DNA from: JAFMJV01 sp963814315
GTDB taxonomy: Bacteria; Chloroflexota; Limnocylindria; Limnocylindrales; CSP1-4
DNA length: 64,000 nucleotides
Reading direction: 5' to 3'
Assembly: GCA_963814315.1 (NCBI GenBank)
Contig: CAWFCG010000001.1
Location: 186,001 to 250,000, forward strand
The translations under genes and the position numbers were made by a program. Shown here in pieces: positions 34,589 through 42,060 of the stretch. The notes below the pieces were generated by a model that worked only from the letters and a program-made list of their open reading frames with translations, ran no database searches and was not told the DNA's origin. The number at the start of each line of letters is the position of its first letter. The stretch's first letter is position 1.

Positions 34589-35341
34589 ATGAGATCGTGG
34601 TGGCGCGCCGTCGCTACATATCCGCCGTCCTGGATCGCCATCGCTGCGGTCCTGGTGGCGGTCGTCCTGATCGTGCTGCTGCTCGAGCCGCCTCCGCTGC
34701 TCGCCATCGTCGTCATCGGCCTAGGCATCGTCGCCATCGCCCTCTGGCCCGTCACGCTCTCAGCGACCGGTACGTTACGCAGGCTCCAGTTCCAGGCGCC
34801 CAGGCTTCCGGAGGTCAGCGAGATCGAGCTGCGCACGCTCGAGGATGCCTTGGATGAGCTCGAGGACCCGCGTCCCGCTTACCAGTTGGAGGCCATCGGT
34901 GAGAAGCGTGACAACCTCGTGGCCATCCTCGGCAGCCGACTGGATAGCGGCGAGCTGACCTACGGGCGCTACCGCTCGACCGCACAGCAGGTCTACCTGG
35001 CTGTCATCAGCAACCTGCGTGAGGTCGCCATCGCCAGGAAGAGCGTGAGCACCATCGACACCCACTACATCGACGCCCGACTCGCGGAGATCAACGCCGG
35101 CGACGTCGTCGGGGCACAGGCCGAGGTCACCTCGCTCCAGGATCGGCGAGCGCTGGCTGTGACACAGGAGGCCAAGGTGACCTACCTGCTGGCCCAGAAT
35201 GAATCGGCCATGACCTTGCTCGATCGCACCTCGACCGCGCTGGCAGATGCACCCATCGGGCTCGCGCCGCAGGATGCCGAGGCGGCCATGGAGGCGCTCA
35301 AGGAGCTGGCCGACCGCGCCGGCCGGTACGCCACAGCATGA
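34589..35341 (+). CDS. Membrane-anchored coiled-coil protein of unknown function next to TelA
   Basis: I do not recognise a named family. The 250-residue protein has two close hydrophobic helices at about residues 15-33 (WIAIAAVLVAVVLIVLLL) and 36-55, then a soluble, charged, helical domain rich in Glu, Leu and Ala that likely forms coiled coils (TLEDALDELEDPRPAYQLEAIGEK; QAEVTSLQDRRALAVTQE). It lies 57 bp upstream of the TelA gene, in the place where 5-bromo-4-chloroindolyl-phosphate-hydrolysis (XpaC-like) proteins are often found beside TelA. By position it may be an XpaC-like partner; I saw no decisive motif. Confidence 0.6.
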   Translation: MRSWWRAVATYPPSWIAIAAVLVAVVLIVLLLEPPPLLAIVVIGLGIVAIALWPVTLSATGTLRRLQFQAPRLPEVSEIELRTLEDALDELEDPRPAYQLEAIGEKRDNLVAILGSRLDSGELTYGRYRSTAQQVYLAVISNLREVAIARKSVSTIDTHYIDARLAEINAGDVVGAQAEVTSLQDRRALAVTQEAKVTYLLAQNESAMTLLDRTSTALADAPIGLAPQDAEAAMEALKELADRAGRYATA

Positions 35342-35398
35342 CCATGTCCACGTGACACCCCGACCCCATCGCGAAGGCCACCACAAGGGAGAGCAAGC

Positions 35399-36625
35399 AT
35401 GAACGACACGAGCGGCAGCACCAACGAGGAGAAGGCCCTGGCCCTCCGACTGGACCTGGACGTGGCCGGCACGAAGACTGAGGTCATCGTGCCCGAGCCG
35501 GATGTCAGCGCTGAGCTCCAGGAGCGAGCACTGGCCGTCGCGGAAAAGCTGGTCACCTTCGACCCCGATGACCAGGACGCCCGGGTGACCACGGTCGATG
35601 CCGTCGAGGGCATGGGCCGGGACCTGCAACGTCGCGCCGCTACGCGCAGCCGCATGCTTCAGGCACCGTTGCGCGACCTCGCCCGTGAGAGCGAAGAGGG
35701 TGGGCCAGTCGCGAAGTCGCTGTCGGACCTGCGCATCGAGATCCAGAAGCTCGACCCCACCTCGTTGAACCTCGAACCCGGAACGTTCAACCGACTGCTC
35801 GGGCGCATCCCCGGTGTGGGCACCCCACTGCAGCGCTACTTCATGCAGTTCGAGACCTCACAGGGTGTCATCGACGCCATCATCCGCTCGCTCGAGAGCG
35901 GCCGCGACCAACTGAAGCGCGACAACGTCACGCTCAATGAAGACCAGAAGTCCATGCGTGAGCTGACGCTCACAATCACCGAGCAGGTCGCCTTGGCACA
36001 GGCGCTCGACGCGGCCATCAACGCCAAGCTTGGCCAAGAGGTCGGGCCTGACGATCCGCGTCGCACGTTCATCGAGGAGGAGCTGCTCTTTGTGCTGCGG
36101 CAGCGGACCATGGACCTGCAGCAGCAGCTGGCCGTCAACCAGCAGGGCGTGCTCGCCACCGCGCTCATCGTGCGCAACAACCGCGAGCTCATCCGGGGTG
36201 TCGATCGTGCGCTGGACGTCACCATCAGCGCCCTGGAGGTGGCCGTGTCAGTGGCCATGGCCGTGGCGCACCAGAAGGTCGTGCTTGACAAGGTCGAGGC
36301 GCTCAACCGCACCACATCGGACATGATCGCCGGCACCGCGGCGCGACTCAAGACGCAGGGTAGCCAGATCCACCAGCAGGCCTCCAGCACGATGCTGGAC
36401 ATGGACGCCCTGAAGTCGGCCTTCCGCGACATCAACATCGCGCTCGACGAGATCTCGCGCTATCGTCGCGAAGCCCTGCCGGAGATGGCCAGCAACATCG
36501 TGGAGATGGACAAGCTCACGTCCGAGGCTGAGAAGACCATCGAGAAGTACGAGCGCGGCTCGGCCACCACAGGGGCCCTCGATCTGGAGGTCGCTACCGG
36601 GGACAAAGCGGCGATCGACGCTTGA
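35399..36625 (+). CDS. TelA/KlaA-family toxic anion resistance protein
   Basis: A 408-residue, largely helical TelA protein. Recognisable segments are LLGRIPGVGTPLQRYFMQFETSQGVIDAIIRSLESGRDQLKRDN and LRQRTMDLQQQLAVNQQGVLATALIVRNNRELI, then the long C-terminal helices with ISALEVAVSVAMAVAHQKVVLDKVEALN. No transmembrane segment is present. The family was named for tellurite resistance but more broadly relates to envelope stress. A GGGAGAGC site precedes the ATG. Its stop overlaps an alternative TTG frame of the VWA gene, and the neighbours (membrane protein, VWA lipoprotein) suggest one envelope-stress module. Confidence 0.88.
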   Translation: MNDTSGSTNEEKALALRLDLDVAGTKTEVIVPEPDVSAELQERALAVAEKLVTFDPDDQDARVTTVDAVEGMGRDLQRRAATRSRMLQAPLRDLARESEEGGPVAKSLSDLRIEIQKLDPTSLNLEPGTFNRLLGRIPGVGTPLQRYFMQFETSQGVIDAIIRSLESGRDQLKRDNVTLNEDQKSMRELTLTITEQVALAQALDAAINAKLGQEVGPDDPRRTFIEEELLFVLRQRTMDLQQQLAVNQQGVLATALIVRNNRELIRGVDRALDVTISALEVAVSVAMAVAHQKVVLDKVEALNRTTSDMIAGTAARLKTQGSQIHQQASSTMLDMDALKSAFRDINIALDEISRYRREALPEMASNIVEMDKLTSEAEKTIEKYERGSATTGALDLEVATGDKAAIDA

Positions 36626-36651
36626 GAGACGCCACGGCAGGGGGACACGTC

Positions 36652-38352
36652 ATGACACGATATCGCGGCGCGATGACGCTCTTCGTCGCCCTCGTCAGCA
36701 TCCTTTTCGTGACCACGGCCTGCACCACGGAGCTCGGCAGCAACGAGCCCCTCAGCCAGACCGACGCTGAGGCTCAGGTCGCGCAGATGACCGGCCGCAT
36801 GGACTGGGTCGATGAGCCCATCGACCGCAAGGCCAGCGTGGCACCGGGTTTCGATCGCGATCTGGCAGACGCGCTGCCGGACATCAGCGAGTTCGAGCTG
36901 ACCGTGAACCCCCCTGCCCAGGCCGGCGAGGTGGTCGCCGAGATCTTCGCCTCCACGGAGAAGTCCGGCACGGGCACCGATGGCTGGATGGTCGAGGCGG
37001 CCGAATCGTTCAACCGCTCGGGCACGAAGCTCGCGGATGGGTCCCCGGCCAAGGTGGCCATCCGTGAGATCGCATCGGGGACCGGCTACCAGTTCATCGC
37101 TGCCGGCGATGCCATCCCGGCTGGCTTCAGCCCCTCCAATGAGCTTTGGATCGAGATGGCGCGCGCCCACAGCACCCTGTCCGTGGTCGCCGACCAGACC
37201 GTCCCCAACGTTGCCGGCATCGTCATGAAGAAGGCGACCGCCGATCAGCTGCGCAAGCAGTACGGCGAGCTAGACGCCAAGGTGCTCCTGCAGGCCGTGA
37301 TCGCCGGCGACGTGGTGATGGGATACACCGACCCCTTCGCCTCGTCCACCGGTCTGAACTTCCTGCTCACGGTGCTCGATTCGTTTGCCGAGGGCGACGA
37401 GGCCAGGCTCGTCGCACCGGACGTGGCCAGCGTGTTCGAGACGTTCCAGGAGCAGGTCCCGTTCGTGGCTTTCACGACGCTGCAGATGCGTGAGTCGGTC
37501 GAGAAGGACAACGGAACGCTCGACGCCTTCGTCATGGAGTGGCAGACCTTCGCCAATACCGAATCGCTGCGCTCGGGGTTCGAGTTCATCCCCTTCGGCG
37601 TTCGACACGACAACCCGCTCTACGCCTTCGACTCAGCCACGCCCCAGGAGCGTGAGGTGCTCGACCTGTTCGCTCGACATATCGAAACCGATGAGGTGCA
37701 GGGGGAAGCCGCCAAGTTCGGCTTCGACCCGCCGGACTATGTCTCCGACGTGGCCATCCCGTCAGGTGAGACGCTCATCGAGGCGCAGCAGCTGTGGAAG
37801 GACAAGAAGGACGCCGGCCGCCCCGTCTATGCCGTCTTCGTGACCGACACGAGCGGGTCGATGGCCGGGTCACGCATCAACGCGGTGCAGAATGCGCTCG
37901 AGTCTGCCCGGCAGTTCATCAACCCCGAGGCATCGGTGGGCATGGTGGAATTCGGCGATCAGGCCCGTAAGCGCCTGGAAATCGCAAAGTTCGACCTTAA
38001 CCAGCAGGCCCTCTTCGCGGCCGCCGTCGAGGACATGGATCCGGTCGGTGGGACGGCCATGTACGACGGCGTCATGCTGGGCCTGTCGATGCTGGCCGAC
38101 CAACGAGCCATCGACCCACGGGGCAAGTACATGCTCGTCGTGCTCACCGACGGAGAGACCAACGAGGGACTCGATCTGGGGCAGGTCGACCAGGTCATCG
38201 AAGGGTTGCGCATCCCGGTGGTCACGGTCGGCTTCGAGGCCAACCTCGAGGAGCTGGGGCAGCTGGCTTCACTGGTGGAGTCGGCGTCCATCAACGCCAG
38301 CGAAGGCGACGTCGAGTTCAAGCTCTCGTCGCTGTTCAACGCCGGGGTCTAG
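36652..38352 (+). CDS. Lipoprotein-like VWA protein with an N-terminal solute-binding-type domain
   Basis: A 566-residue exported protein. The signal peptide (MTLFVALVSILFVTTAC) ends in a lipobox-like TTAC. Residues about 60-370 resemble an extracellular binding-protein fold (AIPAGFSPSNELWIEMARAHS; VVMGYTDPFASSTGLNFLL). From about residue 390 a von Willebrand A domain follows, with the MIDAS motif Asp399-x-Ser401-x-Ser403 in VTDTSGSMAGS, then GGTAMYDGVMLGLSML and LVVLTDGETNEG. The ATG at 36652 with GGGGG upstream is preferred to a TTG at 36622. It follows telA by 26 bp and probably acts with it at the cell surface. Confidence 0.82.
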   Translation: MTRYRGAMTLFVALVSILFVTTACTTELGSNEPLSQTDAEAQVAQMTGRMDWVDEPIDRKASVAPGFDRDLADALPDISEFELTVNPPAQAGEVVAEIFASTEKSGTGTDGWMVEAAESFNRSGTKLADGSPAKVAIREIASGTGYQFIAAGDAIPAGFSPSNELWIEMARAHSTLSVVADQTVPNVAGIVMKKATADQLRKQYGELDAKVLLQAVIAGDVVMGYTDPFASSTGLNFLLTVLDSFAEGDEARLVAPDVASVFETFQEQVPFVAFTTLQMRESVEKDNGTLDAFVMEWQTFANTESLRSGFEFIPFGVRHDNPLYAFDSATPQEREVLDLFARHIETDEVQGEAAKFGFDPPDYVSDVAIPSGETLIEAQQLWKDKKDAGRPVYAVFVTDTSGSMAGSRINAVQNALESARQFINPEASVGMVEFGDQARKRLEIAKFDLNQQALFAAAVEDMDPVGGTAMYDGVMLGLSMLADQRAIDPRGKYMLVVLTDGETNEGLDLGQVDQVIEGLRIPVVTVGFEANLEELGQLASLVESASINASEGDVEFKLSSLFNAGV

Positions 38353-38358
38353 CTGGGG

Positions 38359-38754
38359 GTGCGTCCACTCGCCATCTTCCTCGTCGGTGTGCTCATCGCC
38401 TTCGGCCTGGTCGCCGCGTTGATCATCGTGTCGCGTCCGACGGAGCGAGTCTTCGTGGTGGTCGACGGCTCGTTCCCGATGCGCGGCGTCTGGAGCCAGG
38501 TCCGAAGCGCGCTCGACGAGATCGAGAGCGAGGGCTACGCCGAATACGCGCTGGCCACGGAGAAGGGCCTGGTCCACTCGTGGCAGGACTCGCTTGAGCT
38601 CCGTGTCCCAGCACCCTATGCACCTTGTGACTTCAGCGCCATCGGCACGCCCGCTGAGGCCGGAGAGGCGGACGAGCGAGTGCTCATCACCACGGTCGGC
38701 TCCTGCCCCACGGATGGGCTCGCGGATTGGAGGGTGGTCACGCTCAGCCGCTGA
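38359..38754 (+). CDS. Small single-TM protein with VWA-like strand, unknown function
   Basis: A 131-residue protein beginning at a GTG 6 nt after the VWA gene stop. Residues 4-25 form a hydrophobic anchor (AIFLVGVLIAFGLVAALIIV). The following RVFVVVDGSFPMRGVW resembles the first strand and MIDAS loop of a VWA domain, but the motif is DGSFPM rather than DxSxS, and the domain is much too short. Two cysteines (PCDFSAIGT and GSCPTDG) in the exported part could form a disulfide. It is probably an accessory of the TelA/VWA module. It has no family name known to me. Confidence 0.6.
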   Translation: MRPLAIFLVGVLIAFGLVAALIIVSRPTERVFVVVDGSFPMRGVWSQVRSALDEIESEGYAEYALATEKGLVHSWQDSLELRVPAPYAPCDFSAIGTPAEAGEADERVLITTVGSCPTDGLADWRVVTLSR

Positions 38755-38849
38755 AGCTGCCGGTCCAGGTCGAGGCAGCGCGGACCGATCGATCGGCCGA
38801 TGCGCGCACGATGCCAGGCCCCGCCGAGTCCGCCGGCGCTGGTCCGGGG

Positions 38850-39006
38850 CAGCTTTCCCGTCACACGGGACAACCTGACTACGTTGGCACCGTCTTGTCG
38901 CGCCTATCCCGCCATTCGGGAAGTCGTGCCAGGGCCCCGCCACCCGGGAAGAACCGGCAGATCGGCCGCCTCGCTGGTCGAGTCGTCCCGCCCCGCGGGA
39001 ACGGCC
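38850..39006 (+). repeat. REPIN-like palindromic repeat element, copy 2
   Basis: Four palindromes of the type TCCCG-N5-CGGGA start at 38856, 38907, 38935 (first base C) and 38986, spaced 51, 28 and 51 nt. It lies between convergent genes (plus-strand 38754 end and xylA 39007 end) and may also act as a transcript end. Orientation matches copies 1 and 3. Confidence 0.87.
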
Positions 39007-40353
39007 CTAGGACGAGCTGTTGGCCCTCCAAACGTGACGGTTGACGACGTTCTCGGCAAGCTCCTGGTGCCCGCTGACGGGAGCAGGCGCGATGCCACCA
39101 GCCTCGACGCGGTCGGCCAGGTCGGCCAGGGACAGCGCCCCGGACATGATCGACTGTCCGAGCTGACCCGACCAGCCGGCGTAGCGCTCTTCGACCATCG
39201 CCGAGAGCTCTCCCAATTCAACCATGTCAGCGGCCGCGAGCAACGCCTGGGCGAGTGTGTCGATGCCCCCGATGTGGGCGTAGAACAGGTCCGTTCGGTC
39301 ACTGCTCTGGCGCCGAAGCTTGGCGTCGAAGTTGAAGCCACCGCCCGCGGTGAACCCGCCACTCTTGAGGATCTCGTACATCGGCATGACCAAGTCATCG
39401 ACCGAGTTGGGGAACTGGTCGGTGTCCCAGCCGTTCTGGGCGTCGCCTCGATTGGCGTCGACGGAGCCGAACATCCCATTGGCGACCGCGTACGCCACCT
39501 CATGGTGGAAGCTGTGCCCTGCCAGCGTGGCGTGGTTGGCCTCGATGTTGAGCTTGTACTCCTGCTCGAGTCCGTGGCGGGCAAGGAAACCGTGCACGGT
39601 CGCCGAGTCGTAGTCGTACTGGTGCTTGGTCGGCTCCTGGGGCTTGGGCTCGATGAGCAGCATGCCCTCGAATCCGATCTTGGCCTTGTGCTCAGCCACC
39701 AGGTGGAGGAAGCGAGCCAGCTGCTCGCCCTCATGACGGAGGTCGGTGTTCAGCAGTGAGTCGTAGCCTTCACGCCCGCCCCACAGGACATAGTTGGAGC
39801 CGCCGAGCCGCTGCGTGACCTCGAGCATGTTGCGGACCTGAGCGGCGGCGCAGGCGAAGACCTCCGGGTCCGGATTGGTCGACGCACCGCCCTGGTAGCG
39901 CGGGTGGGTGAAGAGATTGGCGGTGCCCCAGAGCAGTCGGACGCCAGTCCGCTCCTGGTAGCCCAACGCATCCTCGACAAGCGCATCGAGGTTGGAGCGA
40001 AACTCGCGGAACGACGCCCCCTCCGGCGCGACGTCCACATCGTGGAAGCAGTAGTAGGGCATGCCCAACTTCTCGAGGAACTCGAAGGCGACCGACATCT
40101 TCAGGCGCGCCGCAGCCATCGGGTCCATGCTCGGGTCCAGCCACGGGCGGTCGAGCGTCGCGACGCCGAACATGTCTCGGCCATCCCACGCGAACGAGTG
40201 CCACAGGCAGACCCCGATGCGCAGCTGGTCTTCCATGCGCTGGCCGAGGACGATGCGATCGGGATCGTAGACCTTGAAGGCCAGCGGGTCGCTGGACTCC
40301 AGTCCCGCGAACGGGATGCGGTTGGGTACCTGTGTGAAGAATGGACCTGACAC
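39007..40353 (-). CDS. xylA: Xylose isomerase
   Basis: A 448-residue class II xylose isomerase. The catalytic region PYYCFHDVDVAPEG carries the active-site His and Asp; LLIEPKPQEPTKHQYDYD holds a metal-binding Glu and Lys; NIEANHATLAGHSFHHEV and FGSVDANRGDAQNGWDTDQFP provide remaining metal ligands. The C-terminal LADRVEAGG segment is typical. The start is a GTG at 40353 with GGAGG 7 nt upstream. It converts D-xylose to D-xylulose. A xylulokinase-like FGGY kinase lies at 45842, in the same neighbourhood but a different transcript, and a DeoR regulator is divergent to it. Confidence 0.95.
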   Translation of the reverse strand: MSGPFFTQVPNRIPFAGLESSDPLAFKVYDPDRIVLGQRMEDQLRIGVCLWHSFAWDGRDMFGVATLDRPWLDPSMDPMAAARLKMSVAFEFLEKLGMPYYCFHDVDVAPEGASFREFRSNLDALVEDALGYQERTGVRLLWGTANLFTHPRYQGGASTNPDPEVFACAAAQVRNMLEVTQRLGGSNYVLWGGREGYDSLLNTDLRHEGEQLARFLHLVAEHKAKIGFEGMLLIEPKPQEPTKHQYDYDSATVHGFLARHGLEQEYKLNIEANHATLAGHSFHHEVAYAVANGMFGSVDANRGDAQNGWDTDQFPNSVDDLVMPMYEILKSGGFTAGGGFNFDAKLRRQSSDRTDLFYAHIGGIDTLAQALLAAADMVELGELSAMVEERYAGWSGQLGQSIMSGALSLADLADRVEAGGIAPAPVSGHQELAENVVNRHVWRANSSS

Positions 40354-40892
40354 GCTACGACCTCCAGGATGGTGGATGTGGACTTGCTTGGGTGACCCTG
40401 CGACCGGTTCACTGACGATAGCTCAGCGGCACATGCCTCGATGTCGGCCAAGGTCACGTAGCCGACGGGCCTGATGTCCTTCCGATCAGCGATGACGTGC
40501 ATGACCTCGCCACCGGGATCGCCCAATGAGCTGACCACACAAACCAGCGCCTAGCAATGTCCCAAATGAGCGCGCCATTGCTTCCCAACCTAGCACCTGG
40601 GAAGTTCCAGGGCCGGCGGGTCCGAGCGCCCTGACGGTGGAGCAAACCAGACGTCTGACGTCACCCAGCACTGCGGATCGGAGTCAGCGAGCACGTCCGG
40701 GCATATCCAGCAGGAATCCCACATAGGGCGAACACAGTCGTCCCATCCGCTGCGTTCGCCGACTGCGCAGCTTTGCCGCACCGTCCGAGCGCTCCCGTTC
40801 ATGCCCCGGTGGGCATGGCGTCGGCCATCGTGGAGCAGCTGGGCGTCCACCGTGGGCCGCAACGGCACGAAACCGCGTTCCTGTTCGGCGGG
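40354..40892. other. Long intergenic stretch upstream of xylA
   Basis: This part of the 888-base gap between xylA and the DeoR gene has no gene I can support. A minus-strand stretch near 40440-40520 translates to a protein-like DIRPVGYVTLADIEA segment without start or length to be a gene, possibly a remnant. No promoter of convincing quality was found for xylA. Confidence 0.4.
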
Positions 40893-40974
40893 GGCGGCGG
40901 GTGCCGGCTTCATCTTCCAGCTGGCGGGCGACGTGCGCACGATGCCGGGCCAGCCGAGTGCGCCCACGGGTGAC
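40893..40974 (+). pseudogene. Relic of an fhs 3' end
   Basis: The plus strand encodes AGAGFIFQLAGDVRTMPGQP, closely matching the C-terminus of the fhs product at 32552 (AGAGFIYPLAGDMRTMPGLP). The match stops just before repeat copy 3. Nothing upstream matches Fhs, so it is a tail fragment of about 25 codons. It lies next to a repeat in the same order as the intact fhs and copy 1. Confidence 0.75.
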
Positions 40975-40980
40975 AGGCGC

Positions 40981-41137
40981 GGCATTCCCGTCACGCGGGA
41001 CAACCTGACTATGTAGGCACCGTCCGGTCGCGTTGTTCCCGCCAATCGAGATGCCGTGACGAGCATTCCCACTACTCGGGAAGAACCGGCAGCGCGGCCG
41101 AACCACTGGTCGCGTTGTCCCGTCACGCGGGAACGGC
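40981..41137 (+). repeat. REPIN-like palindromic repeat element, copy 3
   Basis: Palindromes start at 40986, 41037, 41067 and 41118, with spacings of 51, 30 and 51 nt. The second and third have single changes (CGAGA arm; TCCCA arm). Each 51-nt pair is itself an inverted repeat: the left flank GGCAT and right flank ATGCC mirror each other, and CAAC mirrors GTTGT. Confidence 0.88.
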
Positions 41138-41192
41138 TGATCTCGGCGCGACGGGGCAACCATTCCGAGCCGCTCGACGTGACCCAAGCCAT

Positions 41193-41204
41193 TCGACCGG
41201 TTGA
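41193..41204. promoter_or_regulatory. Near-palindromic LacI-type site upstream of the DeoR gene
   Basis: TCGACCGGTTGA differs by one base from TCAACCGGTTGA, the core of the operator at 29001-29014. It lies 38 bp upstream of the DeoR start. It could place the fused E1-E2 operon under the same LacI-type control as the C1 operon; one half-site is imperfect, so this is tentative. Confidence 0.35.
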
Positions 41205-41241
41205 CTGAACGTGCTCATTCGTGATTGAATAGCAGTCGTTG

Positions 41242-42060
41242 ATGAGCGTTTATGACCAACCCCCCTTCGAGCCCTCGAATGTCGTGGCGTTCGCGCCTGA
41301 ACGGCGTGAGCGGCTCAAGCAGATCGTTCGGACCCGTCACGCGGTGCGCGTGGAGGACCTCAAGACGGAGCTGGGGGTGTCCACGGCGACCATCCGTCGC
41401 GACCTCGACGAGCTCGAGGAGTCGGGCGAGCTGCGCCGTGTCCATGGTGGAGCGATATCGGTCGACGTCCACCCCATCGAGGCACGCTTCGAGTCCAAGG
41501 CCGCCAAGTACTCGGCTGAGAAGCAGCGCATCGCCGCCCGTGCCCTCGAGCTGGTCGACCCTGATTCGAGCATCTACCTCGACGCCGGGTCGACCTGTCT
41601 GGAGCTGGCCAGGCTGCTGGCCAGTCGAACTGACATCACCGTCGTCACCAACAGCCTGCCCGCCATCGTCGAGCTCGCGGGGCAAGGGCCGCGCCTGGTC
41701 GTTATCGGCGGTGAGCTGCGCCCGTTGAGCCAGGCCATCGTGGGCCCCTTGAGCACCCCGCTGCTCGATGAGCTGTACGTGGATCGCGCCTTCATGGGCA
41801 CCTTCAGCCTGTCACTCGACGCTGGCCTGACCACCACCGATCCATCGGAGGCCTTCACCAAGGAACGCGCGCTCAGCCGGGCTCGCGAGGTGGTGTTGCT
41901 GGTGGACAGCTCCAAGCTCGGCACCCGCTCATTCGCTCATGCCGGTCGCCTTGACCAACTCGACGTCATCATCACCGACGCCGAACTCGACGAGGCAACC
42001 GCAACCACGTTCGCAAACGCCGGCGTCCGCGTCCTGGTCGCCACACAGGAGGATCGATGA
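41242..42060 (+). CDS. DeoR-family transcriptional regulator
   Basis: A 272-residue DeoR/GlpR-type regulator. The N-terminal winged helix reads RRERLKQIVRTRHAVRVEDLKTELGVSTATIRRDLDEL, followed by the family linker RVHGGA. The C-terminal sugar-phosphate-sensing (DeoRC, ribose-5-phosphate-isomerase-like) domain contains YLDAGSTCLELARLL and VTNSLPAI, then VLLVDSSKLG. The ATG at 41242 follows an in-frame TTG. The stop overlaps the E1 start in an ATGA, so it is co-translated with the dehydrogenase genes, and it is divergent to xylA. A phosphorylated sugar, perhaps xylulose 5-phosphate, is a reasonable effector. Confidence 0.9.
   Translation: MSVYDQPPFEPSNVVAFAPERRERLKQIVRTRHAVRVEDLKTELGVSTATIRRDLDELEESGELRRVHGGAISVDVHPIEARFESKAAKYSAEKQRIAARALELVDPDSSIYLDAGSTCLELARLLASRTDITVVTNSLPAIVELAGQGPRLVVIGGELRPLSQAIVGPLSTPLLDELYVDRAFMGTFSLSLDAGLTTTDPSEAFTKERALSRAREVVLLVDSSKLGTRSFAHAGRLDQLDVIITDAELDEATATTFANAGVRVLVATQEDR

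Noticed and set aside
40440..40540. Possible gene fragment encoding DIRPVGYVTLADIEA upstream of xylA
   Set aside because: Too short, no start or ribosome site, no family recognised; kept only as a note on the intergenic region.
34321..41137. CRISPR-like array suggested by regularly spaced palindromes
   Set aside because: Only four palindromes per copy, spacing alternates 51 and 30 nt, the intervening sequence is conserved between copies rather than unique, and no cas gene is present.
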